From the NCBI GenBank assembly GCA_029237735.1, contig JAQZBU010000112.1:1-46196 (forward strand): DNA of 46,196 bases, in the 5' to 3' direction. Within the stretch, counting starts at the first letter, position 1. Each line of letters starts with the position of its first letter. The translations under genes were made by a program, and so were the position numbers. Origin of the DNA: Ramlibacter sp. GTDB taxonomy: Bacteria; Pseudomonadota; Gammaproteobacteria; Burkholderiales; Burkholderiaceae_C. This document shows positions 8,284 to 17,611 of the stretch, in pieces. A model generated the notes under the pieces. It worked only from the letters and a program-made list of their open reading frames with translations. It did not search any database and was not told the origin of the DNA.

Positions 8284-9891
8284 TCAGGCACGCAAGTTCC
8301 TTGACAGCTCCTGTAGGCGCGAAGGATCCACAGGCTTGGTCCAGTGGTCGTCGAAGCCCGCCTCGGCCGCGCGCCGCTTGTCCTCGTACTGGCCCCAGCC
8401 CGTCAATGCAATCAGCCGCGGTTGCCGCATGCCGGGCACACGGCGCAGTTGCCGCGCGACCTCATAGCCGCTCAGGTCCGGCAGCCCGATGTCCAGCAGA
8501 ACCACATCGGGCTTGAACTGGGGGGCACGGGCAAGCGCCACAGTGCCGTCATGCGCGACCAGGACTTCATTGCCCATCATCCGAAGGAGTTCGGCGAGCG
8601 TATCGGCGGAATCCCTGTTGTCGTCCACCACCAGCACGCGTCGCCGTGTCAGCGGCCCACTGCGCGCCGCCGCGTTTTCGGCCGGCTGCGTTGGATGGAA
8701 CGCGCCGTCCTGGGTGCGGGGCAGGTATACGATGAATTCACTGCCCTTGCCCAGGCCCTCGCTGCGCGCTTCTACCCATCCGCCATGCAGGCGCACCAGG
8801 CCCTCGACGAGCGACAGGCCGATCCCCAAGCCACCCTGGCTGCGTTCCGCCGGATGTGTCACCTGAGTGAACAGCGTGAACACCGTGCCCAGCATTTCGG
8901 ACGGGATGCCTGCGCCGTTGTCGCGGATACGCACCACGAAGCGCTCCGGCTCGGCGTCGACCACCACCTCGATGCTGCCGCCCTGCCGCGTGTACTTGGC
9001 CGCGTTGTTGAGCAGGTTCGAGAACACCTGCGCCAGGCGCACCGGGTCCGCATAGAGGTCGGTCGAAACGTCGGGGAAGCGCACCGACAGCTTGTGCTGC
9101 GCGGCCTCGATGTGCGGGCGGCTCGTCTCCAGCGCGCTGCCCAGGATGGCCACCAGGTTGGTGTGCTGCATCTTCAGCTCGATCTTGCCGGTGTTGATGC
9201 GCGAGACGTCCAGCAGGTCATCCACCAGGCGCGTGAGCTGGCCAACCTGGCGCTCGATCATGTCCGCCATCTGCTCCACGCGCCGCACGTCGCCGGGCAG
9301 CCGCTTGATGATGGTCAGGCCGTTCCACACCGGTGCCAGCGGGTTGCGCAGCTCGTGCGCGAGCGTCGCCAGGAACACATCCTTCGCGCGGTCCGACTCA
9401 CGCAGGGTCTGCAGCAAGGTGGCGTTCTCGATCGCGACCGCGGCCCGGCCGGCCAAGTCCTGCGCGAGCGCGAGATCGTCCGCCGTGTACCGCCGTCCCG
9501 ACTCCGCCGTCACGAAGGCGATGGCGCCCAGCGTGCGGCCACGCACCGCGAGCGGCACGCCGATGTACGAGCGCAGGCCCAGGCTACGCAGGGCCGCGAG
9601 GTGATCGGGATCGCGCACGGCGGCGGCCAGCATTTCGTCGGAAATGTCTTCGACGAGTTCGGGTTGGCCCGTCCGCAGAATGTTCCAGACACCGCCGCCG
9701 GCGATGCGGTCGGCATCAGGCGGAAAGCGCCGATACAGCTCCCTGGCGATGTCAAGCTTGGCCGGATCGACATGGGCCACGGCCACCCGCTGCACCGTGT
9801 TCGTATCGGCGAGCATGTCGATCGCGCACCAGTCGGCGAATCTCGGCACGGCCATGTGCGCGATCTTGTCGAGGGTCGCCTGGCCATGCAT
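8284..9891 (-). CDS. Hybrid histidine kinase, C-terminal part (GAF-HisKA-HATPase-REC), frameshifted from its N-terminal part
   Basis: These 535 residues contain, in order, a GAF domain (from DKIAHMAVPRFADWCAIDM to about residue 155), a HisKA dimerisation domain with the phospho-histidine in FLATLAHELRNPLAP, and an ATPase domain with N box and G boxes (RDNGAGIPSEML and GGLGIGLSLVEG). A C-terminal receiver domain follows (VLVVDDNRDSADT, DVVLLDIGLPDLSGYEV, WTKPVD). The PAS domains expected upstream lie in a different frame at 9892-10664. The frames meet near 9885-9895 with very little linker. The ATG at 9891 would start a separate protein only by chance. It probably belongs to one soluble hybrid kinase. 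Confidence 0.85.
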   Translation of the reverse strand: MHGQATLDKIAHMAVPRFADWCAIDMLADTNTVQRVAVAHVDPAKLDIARELYRRFPPDADRIAGGGVWNILRTGQPELVEDISDEMLAAAVRDPDHLAALRSLGLRSYIGVPLAVRGRTLGAIAFVTAESGRRYTADDLALAQDLAGRAAVAIENATLLQTLRESDRAKDVFLATLAHELRNPLAPVWNGLTIIKRLPGDVRRVEQMADMIERQVGQLTRLVDDLLDVSRINTGKIELKMQHTNLVAILGSALETSRPHIEAAQHKLSVRFPDVSTDLYADPVRLAQVFSNLLNNAAKYTRQGGSIEVVVDAEPERFVVRIRDNGAGIPSEMLGTVFTLFTQVTHPAERSQGGLGIGLSLVEGLVRLHGGWVEARSEGLGKGSEFIVYLPRTQDGAFHPTQPAENAAARSGPLTRRRVLVVDDNRDSADTLAELLRMMGNEVLVAHDGTVALARAPQFKPDVVLLDIGLPDLSGYEVARQLRRVPGMRQPRLIALTGWGQYEDKRRAAEAGFDDHWTKPVDPSRLQELSRNLRA

Positions 9892-10664
9892 ACGCCGGCA
9901 ACGGCCCAGGGCTCGCCGTTGTCATCGGTGAGGATCCTGCCCCGCCCTTCCAGCCAATGGATGCTCGCGTCCGGCCACTGCACGCGATACTCCACTTGCT
10001 GCTCGCTCTCGCGCTTGAGCGTTCCGCGCAGCACGCGCGCGACCTGTTCCCGGTCCTCCGGGACAACGAGGTTGTAATACTCCGCCATGGGCAGTGGCCG
10101 GGTGTCGGGCGGCAGCCCGTGAAGCACGTGCATGCCTGGCCACCACCTGATCTCGTGCGTCTTCAGGTCCGCCTGCCAGACGGCCATGCCGCCGGTTTCG
10201 ACGGCAAGCTGCAGGCGCGCTTCGCCGGCCGCCAGCACGTGATTGAGTTCCTGCAGGCGGGCTTTGGCCAGTCGCTCTTCGGTGCGGTCCCGCAGGATCT
10301 TCACATAGCCGATGATCGCGCCTCCATCGTCCCGCAGCGGCATCAGCTCGCCTGACGCCCAGAATCTTTCGCCGTTCTTGCGCTGGTGCCAGCGCTCGTC
10401 GGATGCTCGCCCCCGGGCGCGGGCGTTCTCCATTTCGCGCTCTACCGCGCCGGACGCGACGTCCTCGGGCGTGAAGAAGCGGTGCACTGTCTGGCCCCGC
10501 ATTTCCTCCTCGGTCCAGCCCAGCACGCGATACGCCCCCTCGTTCCAGCTCAACACGCGCCCCTGAACGTCGGCCCCGACGATCGCGTAGTCGACCGCAC
10601 TCTCGACAATCTGCCGGTAGTGGTCTTCGGCGACGGTAGGAAGGAGGGGCTCTGCGTGCGACAT
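9892..10664 (-). pseudogene. Hybrid histidine kinase, N-terminal PAS-PAC part (other frame)
   Basis: About 255 residues are meaningful here. They begin MSHAEPLLPTVAEDHYRQIVES and contain two PAS/PAC units. The first has VLSWNEGAYRVLGWTEEEM and GYVKILRDRTEER; the second has MAVWQADLKTHEIRW and ends GEPWAVAGVCM. After that the frame continues into arginine-rich nonsense (ARRPSTRSRTW) that antisense-shadows the GAF domain. The sensible continuation is in the frame of the 8284-9891 reading. Compared with related PAS-GAF kinases, the linker helix that usually follows the PAC domain is missing. This suggests a deletion not divisible by three, real or technical. ATG 10664 is preferred over an upstream TTG at 10679. 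Confidence 0.75.
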
Positions 10665-10813
10665 GGCGGAAGGCTGCAATGTCCAGCCTAGCGCGAACGA
10701 GGAGTTTCAGGTGAAACGCGCCGCCCCGGCATAGGGCCCGGATGGACTTTTTTTAAAGGGTGCGGCCGAGCTGGCTCGACCACGGCCGAGCAGCGCCGGG
10801 CGCCAGCCGGCGC

Positions 10814-11911
10814 TCAGAGGAACGACGAGGCGATGGCCGCGACCGGCGGCGTGACGTCGCCGTTCTGGGCGCGCTGGCGCAAGGCATGTTCCATCACGAC
10901 CAGCGCCAGCATCGCCTCGGCGATCGGTGTGGCACGGATGCCCACGCAGGGGTCGTGCCGGCCTTTGGTGACGACCTGCGCCGCCTCGCCCTTCAGGTTG
11001 ATCGTCTCGCGCGGCGTGATGATCGAGCTCGTGGGCTTGATCGCGATGGATACCTCGAGGTCTTGCCCGGTGCTGATGCCGCCCAGCACGCCGCCGGCGT
11101 TGTTGGTGCGGAAGCCGCGGGGGGTCGGCGAGTCGCCGTGGGTGGTGCCGCGCTGCGCGACGCTCGCGAAGCCCGCGCCGATCTCGACGCCCTTCACGGC
11201 GTTGATGCCCATCATCGCGTAGGCGATGTCGGCATCGAGCTTGTCGAACAGGGGTTCACCGAGGCCCACGGGTACCCCCGAAGCCGTGACGCGGATGCGT
11301 GCCCCGCATGAGTCGCCCGCCTTGCGCAGGCTGTCCATGTACTCTTCGAGCGCGGCTACGTCGGCCACCGGCGCGAAGAACGGGTTGTTCGGCACGTGGT
11401 CCCAGCTCTCGAAGGGGATGGCGATATCGCCGATCTGCTGCATGCAGCCGCGAAAAGCCGTGCCGTATTTTTCGCCGAGCCACTTCTTCGCGACCGCGCC
11501 CGCGGCCACCATGGGCGCCGTGAGGCGCGCCGAGGCCCGGCCACCGCCCCGCGGGTCGCGCAGGCCATACTTCTGCAGGTAGGTGTAGTCCGCGTGGCCG
11601 GGTCGGAAGGTCTGCGCGATCTCCGAGTAATCCTTGCTGCGCTGGTCGGTATTGCGAATGAGAAGCCCTATCGGCGTGCCGGTGGTCTTGCCCTCGTACA
11701 CGCCCGAGAGGATCTCGACCTTGTCTTCCTCCTGGCGCTGCGTGACGTGGCGGCTGGTGCCGGGGCGCCGGCGGTCGAGATCGGGCTGGATGTCCTCGGC
11801 GGACAGCGCCATCCCGGGCGGGCAGCCGTCGATCACGCAGCCAATGGCCGGGCCGTGCGACTCGCCGAAGTTGGTGACTGCGAAAAGTGTGCCGAAAGTG
11901 CTGCCGCTCAT
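10814..11911 (-). CDS. aroC: Chorismate synthase
   Basis: AroC converts 5-enolpyruvylshikimate-3-phosphate to chorismate using reduced FMN, the last step of the shikimate pathway. The protein is 365 residues, the normal length. The three family signatures are visible: the N-terminal [18 protein letters not shown], the [13 protein letters not shown] segment, and the C-terminal [22 protein letters not shown] motif. The gene is minus-strand and starts at an ATG at 11911. The 130 bases downstream contain an 8-bp GC-rich inverted repeat (around 10790-10813) without a clear T-run, so termination there is uncertain. Confidence 0.97.
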   Translation of the reverse strand: MSGSTFGTLFAVTNFGESHGPAIGCVIDGCPPGMALSAEDIQPDLDRRRPGTSRHVTQRQEEDKVEILSGVYEGKTTGTPIGLLIRNTDQRSKDYSEIAQTFRPGHADYTYLQKYGLRDPRGGGRASARLTAPMVAAGAVAKKWLGEKYGTAFRGCMQQIGDIAIPFESWDHVPNNPFFAPVADVAALEEYMDSLRKAGDSCGARIRVTASGVPVGLGEPLFDKLDADIAYAMMGINAVKGVEIGAGFASVAQRGTTHGDSPTPRGFRTNNAGGVLGGISTGQDLEVSIAIKPTSSIITPRETINLKGEAAQVVTKGRHDPCVGIRATPIAEAMLALVVMEHALRQRAQNGDVTPPVAAIASSFL

Positions 11912-11995
11912 AAAAAATATGCACCCGGATCGCCCTGCGATTCCTGAGTGGCTTGATCAGGTTCCCAAGTGTATTGCAGCGCGCATCCACCATGA

Positions 11996-12024
11996 AAAAG
12001 GCCGGATTCGCTCCGGCCATTTTT
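11996..12024 (-). terminator. Intrinsic terminator of the CBS-domain gene
   Basis: On the minus strand, a perfect 7-bp stem GGCCGGA/TCCGGCC with a GCGAA loop is followed by five T residues. It begins directly at the stop codon of the CBS gene (12024-12026). It separates that gene from aroC, so aroC probably has its own promoter in the ~85 bases between. Confidence 0.85.
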
Positions 12025-12488
12025 CAAAGCGAGGGGCCTGATGGCTGTTCCTCGCCGCCGGGCCAGTCGCGAATGTAGGCCTTGAGCATGCGGTTCTCGA
12101 AGTTCTGGCTGTCCACGACCGCCTTCGCGACGTCGTAGAAGCTGATCACGCCCATCAGCACGCGACGGTCCATGACGGGCATGTAGCGCGCGTGGCGCTC
12201 CAGCATGATGCGGCGGATTTCGTCCAGCTCGGTCTCGGAGGTGCAGGTGACGGGTTGGTCGTCCATGGCAGAGCGCACCAGCGCATTGCCGACGGCGCCA
12301 CCGTTCTTGACGATGCACAGGATCACCTCGCGGAAGGTAAGCATGCCAACCAGCTCGCCGTGTTCCATCACGACGAGTGAGCCGATGTCCTTCTCGGCCA
12401 TCACGTTGATCGCATTGGCCAGGGGCTCCTCCGGCGTGACCGTGTACAGGGTGTTGCCCTTGACGCGAAGGATGTCGCTGACTTTCAT
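12024..12488 (-). CDS. CBS-domain pair protein
   Basis: This is a 154-residue protein consisting almost wholly of two CBS repeats, which together form an adenosyl-ligand-binding Bateman module. The first spans roughly residues 1-60 (VSDILRVKG to GMLTFREV), the second roughly 75-135 (ALVRSAMDDQPVTCTSE to GVISFYDVAKAVV). Such stand-alone pairs are thought to sense AMP, ATP or SAM and to regulate partner proteins. The start at 12488 has GAGGAGAC upstream. It is divergent from metY with about 100 bases between. The partner is unknown. Confidence 0.9.
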   Translation of the reverse strand: MKVSDILRVKGNTLYTVTPEEPLANAINVMAEKDIGSLVVMEHGELVGMLTFREVILCIVKNGGAVGNALVRSAMDDQPVTCTSETELDEIRRIMLERHARYMPVMDRRVLMGVISFYDVAKAVVDSQNFENRMLKAYIRDWPGGEEQPSGPSL

Positions 12489-12589
12489 GGCCGTCTCCTC
12501 GAGTGATGCCGCGGTGACCCGCCGATGGAACAATATAGCCCACAATCACGGGCAGTTCCATAGAGTCTATTCATTGAGGAGGCATAGCA

Positions 12590-13888
12590 ATGCCCGGTTA
12601 CTCCGACCCCGGCTTCGACACTCTGGCCCTGCACGCCGGTGCGTCGCCCGACCCTGCCACCGGCGCCCGCGCGGTCCCCATCCACCTGACCACGTCGTTC
12701 GTGTTCGAGTCCAGCGACCACGCGGCAGCCCTCTTTAACCTGGAGCGATCGGGCCACGTCTATTCGCGCATCAGCAACCCGACCAACGCGGTGTTCGAGC
12801 AGCGCATGGCGGCGCTCGAAGGCGGCATCGGCGCCATATCCACTGCCAGCGGCCAGGCGGCGTTGCACCTTAGCATCGCCACGGTGATGGGCGCGGGCTC
12901 GCACATCGTCGCCAGCACGGCACTGTACGGCGGCTCGCAGAACCTGCTGCACTACACCATGCGTCGCTTCGGCATCGACACGACCTTCGTCAAGCCCGGC
13001 GACCTTGACGGATGGCGCGCCGCAATACGGCCGAACACCAAGCTGCTGTTCGGCGAAACGGTGGGCAACCCCGGCCTGGATGTGCTGGACGTGCCCGAGG
13101 TGGCTGCCATCGCGCACGAGGCCGGCGTGCCCCTGCTCGTGGATTCGACTTTTACGACGCCTTACCTGATGCGGCCCTTTACGCTGGGTGCGGACCTCGT
13201 TTACCACTCCGCTACCAAGTTTCTCTCGGGGCACGGCACCGTGATCGGGGGCGTGGTGGTGGACGGCGGCAGCTTCGATTGGGATAAATCGGGCAAGTTC
13301 GCGGAACTGTCGGCGCCTTACGAAGGCTTCCACAACATGGTGTTCACGGAAGAATCGACAGTAGGCGCCTTCCTGCTGCGGGCGCGCCGCGAAGGCCTGC
13401 GCGACTTCGGGGCGTGCATGAGCCCGCACACGGCCTGGCTCATCCTGCAGGGCGTCGAGACCCTGGCGCTGCGGATGGAAAAGCACATGAGCAACACCCG
13501 CAAGGTCGTGGAGTTCCTGGCAGCCCATCCGTTCGTCGCGCGAGTCGGCCACCCGATGCTTGAGTCCCACCCCAGCCACGCGCTCGCGCAAAAACTGCTG
13601 CCGAAGGGCGCGGGCTCGGTGTTCAGCTTCGATATGAAGGGCAATCGCGAGCAAGGCAAGAAATTCATCGAGGCCCTCAAGGTGTTCAGCCATCTGGCCA
13701 ACGTCGGCGACTGCCGCTCGCTGGTCATTCACCCCGCCAGCACCACGCACTTTCGCATGACCGATGAAGCTCTCGCGGCGGGCGGAATCAATCAGGGGAC
13801 GATCCGGCTGTCGATCGGGCTGGAAGATCCGGACGATCTCATTGACGACCTGAAGCGCGCCCTGAAGGCGGCGGAGAAGTCAACCTGA
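12590..13888 (+). CDS. metY: O-acetylhomoserine sulfhydrylase (aminocarboxypropyltransferase)
   Basis: This is a PLP-dependent Cys/Met metabolism enzyme of 432 residues. It makes homocysteine from O-acetylhomoserine and sulfide in direct methionine synthesis. Visible are the YSRISNPTNAVFE substrate-loop motif near 58-70, the ALYGGSQNLL segment, DSTFTTPYLMRP, and the PLP lysine Lys210 in YHSATKFLSGHG. The length favours MetY (about 430) over the shorter MetZ (about 400). The start ATG follows TTGAGGAGGC. The stop is 11 bases from the next gene, so it heads an operon with the hydrolase and P450. No SAM riboswitch was recognised upstream. Confidence 0.93.
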   Translation: MPGYSDPGFDTLALHAGASPDPATGARAVPIHLTTSFVFESSDHAAALFNLERSGHVYSRISNPTNAVFEQRMAALEGGIGAISTASGQAALHLSIATVMGAGSHIVASTALYGGSQNLLHYTMRRFGIDTTFVKPGDLDGWRAAIRPNTKLLFGETVGNPGLDVLDVPEVAAIAHEAGVPLLVDSTFTTPYLMRPFTLGADLVYHSATKFLSGHGTVIGGVVVDGGSFDWDKSGKFAELSAPYEGFHNMVFTEESTVGAFLLRARREGLRDFGACMSPHTAWLILQGVETLALRMEKHMSNTRKVVEFLAAHPFVARVGHPMLESHPSHALAQKLLPKGAGSVFSFDMKGNREQGKKFIEALKVFSHLANVGDCRSLVIHPASTTHFRMTDEALAAGGINQGTIRLSIGLEDPDDLIDDLKRALKAAEKST

Positions 13889-13899
13889 CTGGAGAAGCC

Positions 13900-14718
13900 A
13901 TGTACCTGCAAGTCAACGGCCACAACACCTACTGCTACACGGGCGGCAAGGCTTTCGATGCCACAAGGCCGACCGTCGTGTTCATCCACGGCGTGCTTCA
14001 CGACCACAGCGTCTGGATCCTGCAGACACGTTACTTGGCAAACCATGGCTGGAACGTGCTGGCGGTGGACCTGCCCGGCCATTGCAAGAGCGAAGGCGAG
14101 GCGCCGTCCACGGTCGAGGAAGCGGCCGTCTTCATCGGGGCGCTGCTCGATGCGGCCGGTGCGGCCAAGGCGGCGCTGGTGGGCCACAGCTGGGGCTCGC
14201 TCATTGGGCTGGAGGCGGCCGCGCGGTTGAAGGAACGGGTCACGCACCTGGTGCTGGTGGGCACCGCCTACCCGATGAAGGTGTCGCCGGCCCTTCTGGA
14301 ATCCTCCCTGAACGACCCGATGAAGGCGCTGGAGATGATCAACGTGTTCTCGCGCAGCACGCTGGCCGCGCCCCCGTCGGCGCTGGGCCCCGGCACCTGG
14401 GTCTACGGCACGAGCATGGCGCTCGGGCGACGGGTGCTGGCCTCCAATCCGCGCGTGAACGTGTTCCATCGAGGCTTCAAGGCCTGCGACAGCTACGCCA
14501 ACGGGGAGGCGGCGATCGCCGCAATCACCTGCCCCGTGCTGTTCGTGCTGGGCGCGGTGGACCAGATGACGCAACCCAAGGCAGCGCAGGCGTTGATCGC
14601 AATGGCGAAGGAAAGCGGCAAGTCGGTCAAGGTAACAACTCTCCCGGTGGGCCACCACCAGATGACCGAAACGCCCGACGCCACGCTCTTCGCGATTCGC
14701 GACTTCCTCAAGGTATGA
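13900..14718 (+). CDS. Alpha/beta hydrolase
   Basis: This is a 272-residue alpha/beta-hydrolase fold protein. The oxyanion region is FIHGVLHDHSVW, and the nucleophile elbow VGHSWGS places Ser98 as nucleophile. A late acid lies near VLGAVDQMTQP, and the His is in PVGHHQMTE. No signal peptide is seen, so it is cytoplasmic. The family includes esterases, haloalkane dehalogenases and lactonases, and the substrate cannot be told. It sits 11 bases after metY and overlaps the P450 start by 4 bases (ATGA), which implies coupled translation. Confidence 0.93.
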   Translation: MYLQVNGHNTYCYTGGKAFDATRPTVVFIHGVLHDHSVWILQTRYLANHGWNVLAVDLPGHCKSEGEAPSTVEEAAVFIGALLDAAGAAKAALVGHSWGSLIGLEAAARLKERVTHLVLVGTAYPMKVSPALLESSLNDPMKALEMINVFSRSTLAAPPSALGPGTWVYGTSMALGRRVLASNPRVNVFHRGFKACDSYANGEAAIAAITCPVLFVLGAVDQMTQPKAAQALIAMAKESGKSVKVTTLPVGHHQMTETPDATLFAIRDFLKV

Positions 14719-16004
14719 GCAGCGGCTTTACGATCACGCAGCCCATGACTGCGCAACGCGCGCGCGAGATCGCGGCCGCGTTCGACCTGCGCGCCTTGCC
14801 CGCGGATTTCTACGCCAATCCTTACCCTGTGTATGCGCTGTTGCGCGAGACCGAGCCCGTGAAGCGCATGCCGGACGGTTCGTACTTCCTCACGCGCTAC
14901 GACGACCTGGTGGCGGTATACCGCGACGCGCAAACCTTCAGCTCCGACAAGAAGGTGGAATTCACGCCCAAGTACGGCGCGGGCTCGCCATTGCTGGAGC
15001 ACCACACCACAAGCCTGGTCTTCAACGACCCGCCGCTGCACACCCGCGTGCGCAAGCTCATCATGGGCGCCCTGACGAGGCGCGCGATCGCGGAGATGGA
15101 ACCCGGCCTGATCGCGCTGGTAGACAGCCTGCTGGATCGCATCGAGGGCCAGGGCGGCGGTGACCTGATCGAGGACTTCGCCTCGGCCATCCCGGTGGAG
15201 ATCATCGGCAACCTGCTGGGCGTTCCGCACGAGGACCGCGGGCCGTTGCGCGGCTGGTCGCTGGCCATCCTCGGCGCGCTCGAACCGAAGCTCACACCCG
15301 AGCAGGAGGCACTGGGCAACCGCAGCGTCTCGGAATTCACGGCCTACCTGAAAGATCTCGTTGCGCAGCGGCGCGCGCACCCCGGCGATCCGGAACACGA
15401 CGTGCTGACCCGCCTGATCCACGGGGAAGGGGCCGGGGAGCGCCTGGGCGAAACCGAGCTACTTCAGAACTGCGTCTTCATCCTCAACGCCGGCCATGAG
15501 ACGACGACGAACCTGATCGGCAATGCGCTGGTGGCGTTGCAGGAATGGCCCGATGAGAAGGCCGCGCTGCTCGAGAGGATGTCGCGGCTTGCGCCGGATT
15601 CAGCCGCACTGGAAGCCGACCTCAGCCTCGCGGTGGACGAGTTCCTGCGCATCGAATCGTCGAACCAGCTTGGCAACCGGCGTGCGCTTCGCGCCTGCCA
15701 GGTGGGCGGCGTGGCGTTGGAGGAAGGCGCTCTGGTGACGCTGTGCATCGGCGCGGCCAACCGCGACCCTGCGCAGTTCACCGACCCGGACCGGCTCGAC
15801 CTTCGCCGCGAGAACAACCGCCACCTTGCGTTCGGCTTCGGCATCCACCAGTGCGCGGGGCTGAGCCTGGCGCGGCTGGAAGGGCGTATCGCCATCGGCC
15901 GCTTCCTGCGGCGCTTCCCGAATTACCGCCTCACGGCAGCACCAGTGCGCGGCGGACGCGCGCGCTTTCGCGGCTTCCTGCACGCACCGTTTGCGCTGGC
16001 CTAG
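14715..16004 (+). CDS. Cytochrome P450
   Basis: This is a soluble class I bacterial P450 of 429 residues. The I-helix oxygen-activation motif AGHETT is at about 259-264, and the K-helix ExxR is in VDEFLRIES. The heme-binding loop HLAFGFGIHQCAG gives Cys380 as the axial thiolate. It resembles CYP families of Burkholderiales that hydroxylate small hydrophobic acids or terpenoids, but I cannot assign a family. No ferredoxin or ferredoxin reductase is adjacent, so redox partners must come from elsewhere. The start at 14715 overlaps the hydrolase stop. The 3' end overlaps that of the convergent yihY gene by 4 bases. Confidence 0.95.
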   Translation: MSSGFTITQPMTAQRAREIAAAFDLRALPADFYANPYPVYALLRETEPVKRMPDGSYFLTRYDDLVAVYRDAQTFSSDKKVEFTPKYGAGSPLLEHHTTSLVFNDPPLHTRVRKLIMGALTRRAIAEMEPGLIALVDSLLDRIEGQGGGDLIEDFASAIPVEIIGNLLGVPHEDRGPLRGWSLAILGALEPKLTPEQEALGNRSVSEFTAYLKDLVAQRRAHPGDPEHDVLTRLIHGEGAGERLGETELLQNCVFILNAGHETTTNLIGNALVALQEWPDEKAALLERMSRLAPDSAALEADLSLAVDEFLRIESSNQLGNRRALRACQVGGVALEEGALVTLCIGAANRDPAQFTDPDRLDLRRENNRHLAFGFGIHQCAGLSLARLEGRIAIGRFLRRFPNYRLTAAPVRGGRARFRGFLHAPFALA

Positions 16005-17203
16005 ACGACGTCCTTCAGGTACACGGCCGAGAGCCGGCCGCTCTTCCATAGCTTGGCGGTCGCTTCCGAGTGCGGCAACAACAGGTGCCGCATCAGCGGC
16101 TCCAGCGCCGTCGCTTCGGCGTCCGCCAGCAGGATGTAGCGCGTCCCCTCGTCGTCATCCACTTCGTTGACGCGGCCGATCCAGTCCAGTGACACCAGGG
16201 TTTCAAGCACGGGCTCGAGCGCCAGCGAATCCACTTCGAGAGACTGCGCGAGGTCGGTGGCGCTCATGCCGCGTCGGGCCGAGGACCGGGCACGATGCAG
16301 GTGCTGCAGCACTTCGAGCGCCAGCTGGAACTGCCAGCCATGCCCGCCGCCACGCCGGCGCGTGCCCGCCACCAGGCTTGGAAGGTAGGCCGCGATCACG
16401 GCCCCGAGCAGCGCGATGACCCACACGACATAGATCCAGACGAGCAGGATGGGGAGCGTCGCGAATGCGCCATACACCGCCGAATAGGCGGGTACCTTTC
16501 CGATGTACAGGGCCAGCAACTGCCTGGCCACCTCGATGCCCGTCGCCGCGAAGAGCGCCCCAGACCAGGCGTGGCCTCGCCGCACGGGCGTGTTCGGCAC
16601 GTAGCGGTACAGGGCCGCCAGGCCCGCGGCGAGCAGGAGGAACTCGATGACGTCCAGCAACACCTTCACGGTTCCCGGCATGCCCGCGACGAGACCGCGC
16701 GAGGCCGAGAGCACGTACGAGCTCATGCTGAGGGATGCGCCCAGCAGCAGCGGCCCGAGCGTCATCACCGCCCAGTACACCAGCACGCGCTGGCCGAGCG
16801 GGCGCGGCCGCTTGACGCGCCAGATACCGTTGAGTGTCTTGTCGATGGTGAGCACCAGGGCGAGGGCTGTGACAAACAGGGCCGCCAGGCCAACTGCCCC
16901 CAGCCGGCTGGCCTTGCCGGCAAACTGGTTAAGGTAGCCCAGCACCTGCCGGGCGATCGAATCGGGGATGAGGCTTTGCACCAGCCAGGCCTGCAGCGCG
17001 TCCTGTAGCTTGCCGAACATCGGGAAGGCCGTGAACACCGCCAGCGCCACCGTGAAGAAAGGCACCAGCGCCATCGTGGTTGTGAATGTCAGGCTGCTCG
17101 CCGTGAGGCCCAGGCGGTCCTCGCGGAAGCGTTCGCCGAGCGTCACAGCGGTGGACTTCCACGGAAAGTTGGAGAGTTCCTCGAGAAGTTGCCGGGCGTC
17201 CAT
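16001..17203 (-). CDS. YihY/virulence factor BrkB family membrane protein
   Basis: This is a roughly 400-residue inner-membrane protein of the YihY/BrkB (formerly 'RNase BN') family. It has about six hydrophobic segments between residues 30 and 280 (for example TTTMALVPFFTVALAVFTAF and LLVWIYVVWVIALLGAVIAAYLPSL). A soluble C-terminal part (QLALEVLQHLHRARSS to the end) is likely a winged-helix-type domain. I prefer the ATG at 17203 (MDARQLLEEL) over one 27 bases upstream because family members begin so. Function is uncertain; the old ribonuclease label is considered wrong for this family. It is divergent from the DUF2069 gene. Confidence 0.92.
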   Translation of the reverse strand: MDARQLLEELSNFPWKSTAVTLGERFREDRLGLTASSLTFTTTMALVPFFTVALAVFTAFPMFGKLQDALQAWLVQSLIPDSIARQVLGYLNQFAGKASRLGAVGLAALFVTALALVLTIDKTLNGIWRVKRPRPLGQRVLVYWAVMTLGPLLLGASLSMSSYVLSASRGLVAGMPGTVKVLLDVIEFLLLAAGLAALYRYVPNTPVRRGHAWSGALFAATGIEVARQLLALYIGKVPAYSAVYGAFATLPILLVWIYVVWVIALLGAVIAAYLPSLVAGTRRRGGGHGWQFQLALEVLQHLHRARSSARRGMSATDLAQSLEVDSLALEPVLETLVSLDWIGRVNEVDDDEGTRYILLADAEATALEPLMRHLLLPHSEATAKLWKSGRLSAVYLKDVV

Positions 17204-17224
17204 CGCCGCTATGATGCCATCGCC

Positions 17225-17611
17225 ATGCAAGCTTCCGATTCCACACTCTCCGAGCCCTCGAGCGCCGTCGCTTTTACGCGCTGGCTGGCGGTGGGCAGCC
17301 TGCTGGGCCTGATCGTGCTGGGGCTCGCATGGGAGCTATGGCTGGCGCCGCTGCGCCCGGGCGGCTCGTGGCTGGTGCTCAAGGTCCTGCCGCTATGCCT
17401 GCCGCTGGCGGGGCTGCTGCGCCACCGCATGTACACCTATCGCTGGGTCAGCCTGATGGTGTGGATCTATTTCACCGAGGGCGTGGTGCGCGCCTGGAGC
17501 GACCGCGGACTGAGTGCGCAGCTGGCGCTGCTAGAGGTGATCCTGTGCGTCGCGTTGTTCGTGGCGTGCGTCATGCACGTGAGAATCCGGCTGCGAAAGG
17601 CAAAGTCATGA
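17225..17611 (+). CDS. DUF2069 membrane protein
   Basis: This is a 128-residue membrane protein with four predicted hydrophobic helices (WLAVGSLLGLIVLGLAWELWL, WLVLKVLPLCLPLAGLL, YRWVSLMVWIYFTEGVVRAW and ALLEVILCVALFVACVM). It matches the DUF2069 pattern, including the conserved YTYRWxSLLxWxYFxEGxxR motif. Function is unknown. The stop overlaps the start of the flavoprotein gene (ATGA), suggesting coupled translation. Its start is only 21 bases from the divergent yihY start, so the two promoters must overlap or lie within the genes. Confidence 0.88.
   Translation: MQASDSTLSEPSSAVAFTRWLAVGSLLGLIVLGLAWELWLAPLRPGGSWLVLKVLPLCLPLAGLLRHRMYTYRWVSLMVWIYFTEGVVRAWSDRGLSAQLALLEVILCVALFVACVMHVRIRLRKAKS

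Noticed and set aside
8344-10077. A 577-codon plus-strand frame across the hybrid kinase
   Set aside because: It is antisense to clear GAF, HisKA, HATPase and receiver motifs and has no recognisable domain.
10738-10813. T-run and GC hairpins between the kinase and aroC as a terminator
   Set aside because: The T-run lies on the plus strand, where no gene ends, and the hairpins have no T-run on the minus strand.
12489-12589. A SAM-type riboswitch upstream of metY
   Set aside because: The 100 bases show no recognisable SAM-I/II aptamer pairing; only a ribosome site is evident.
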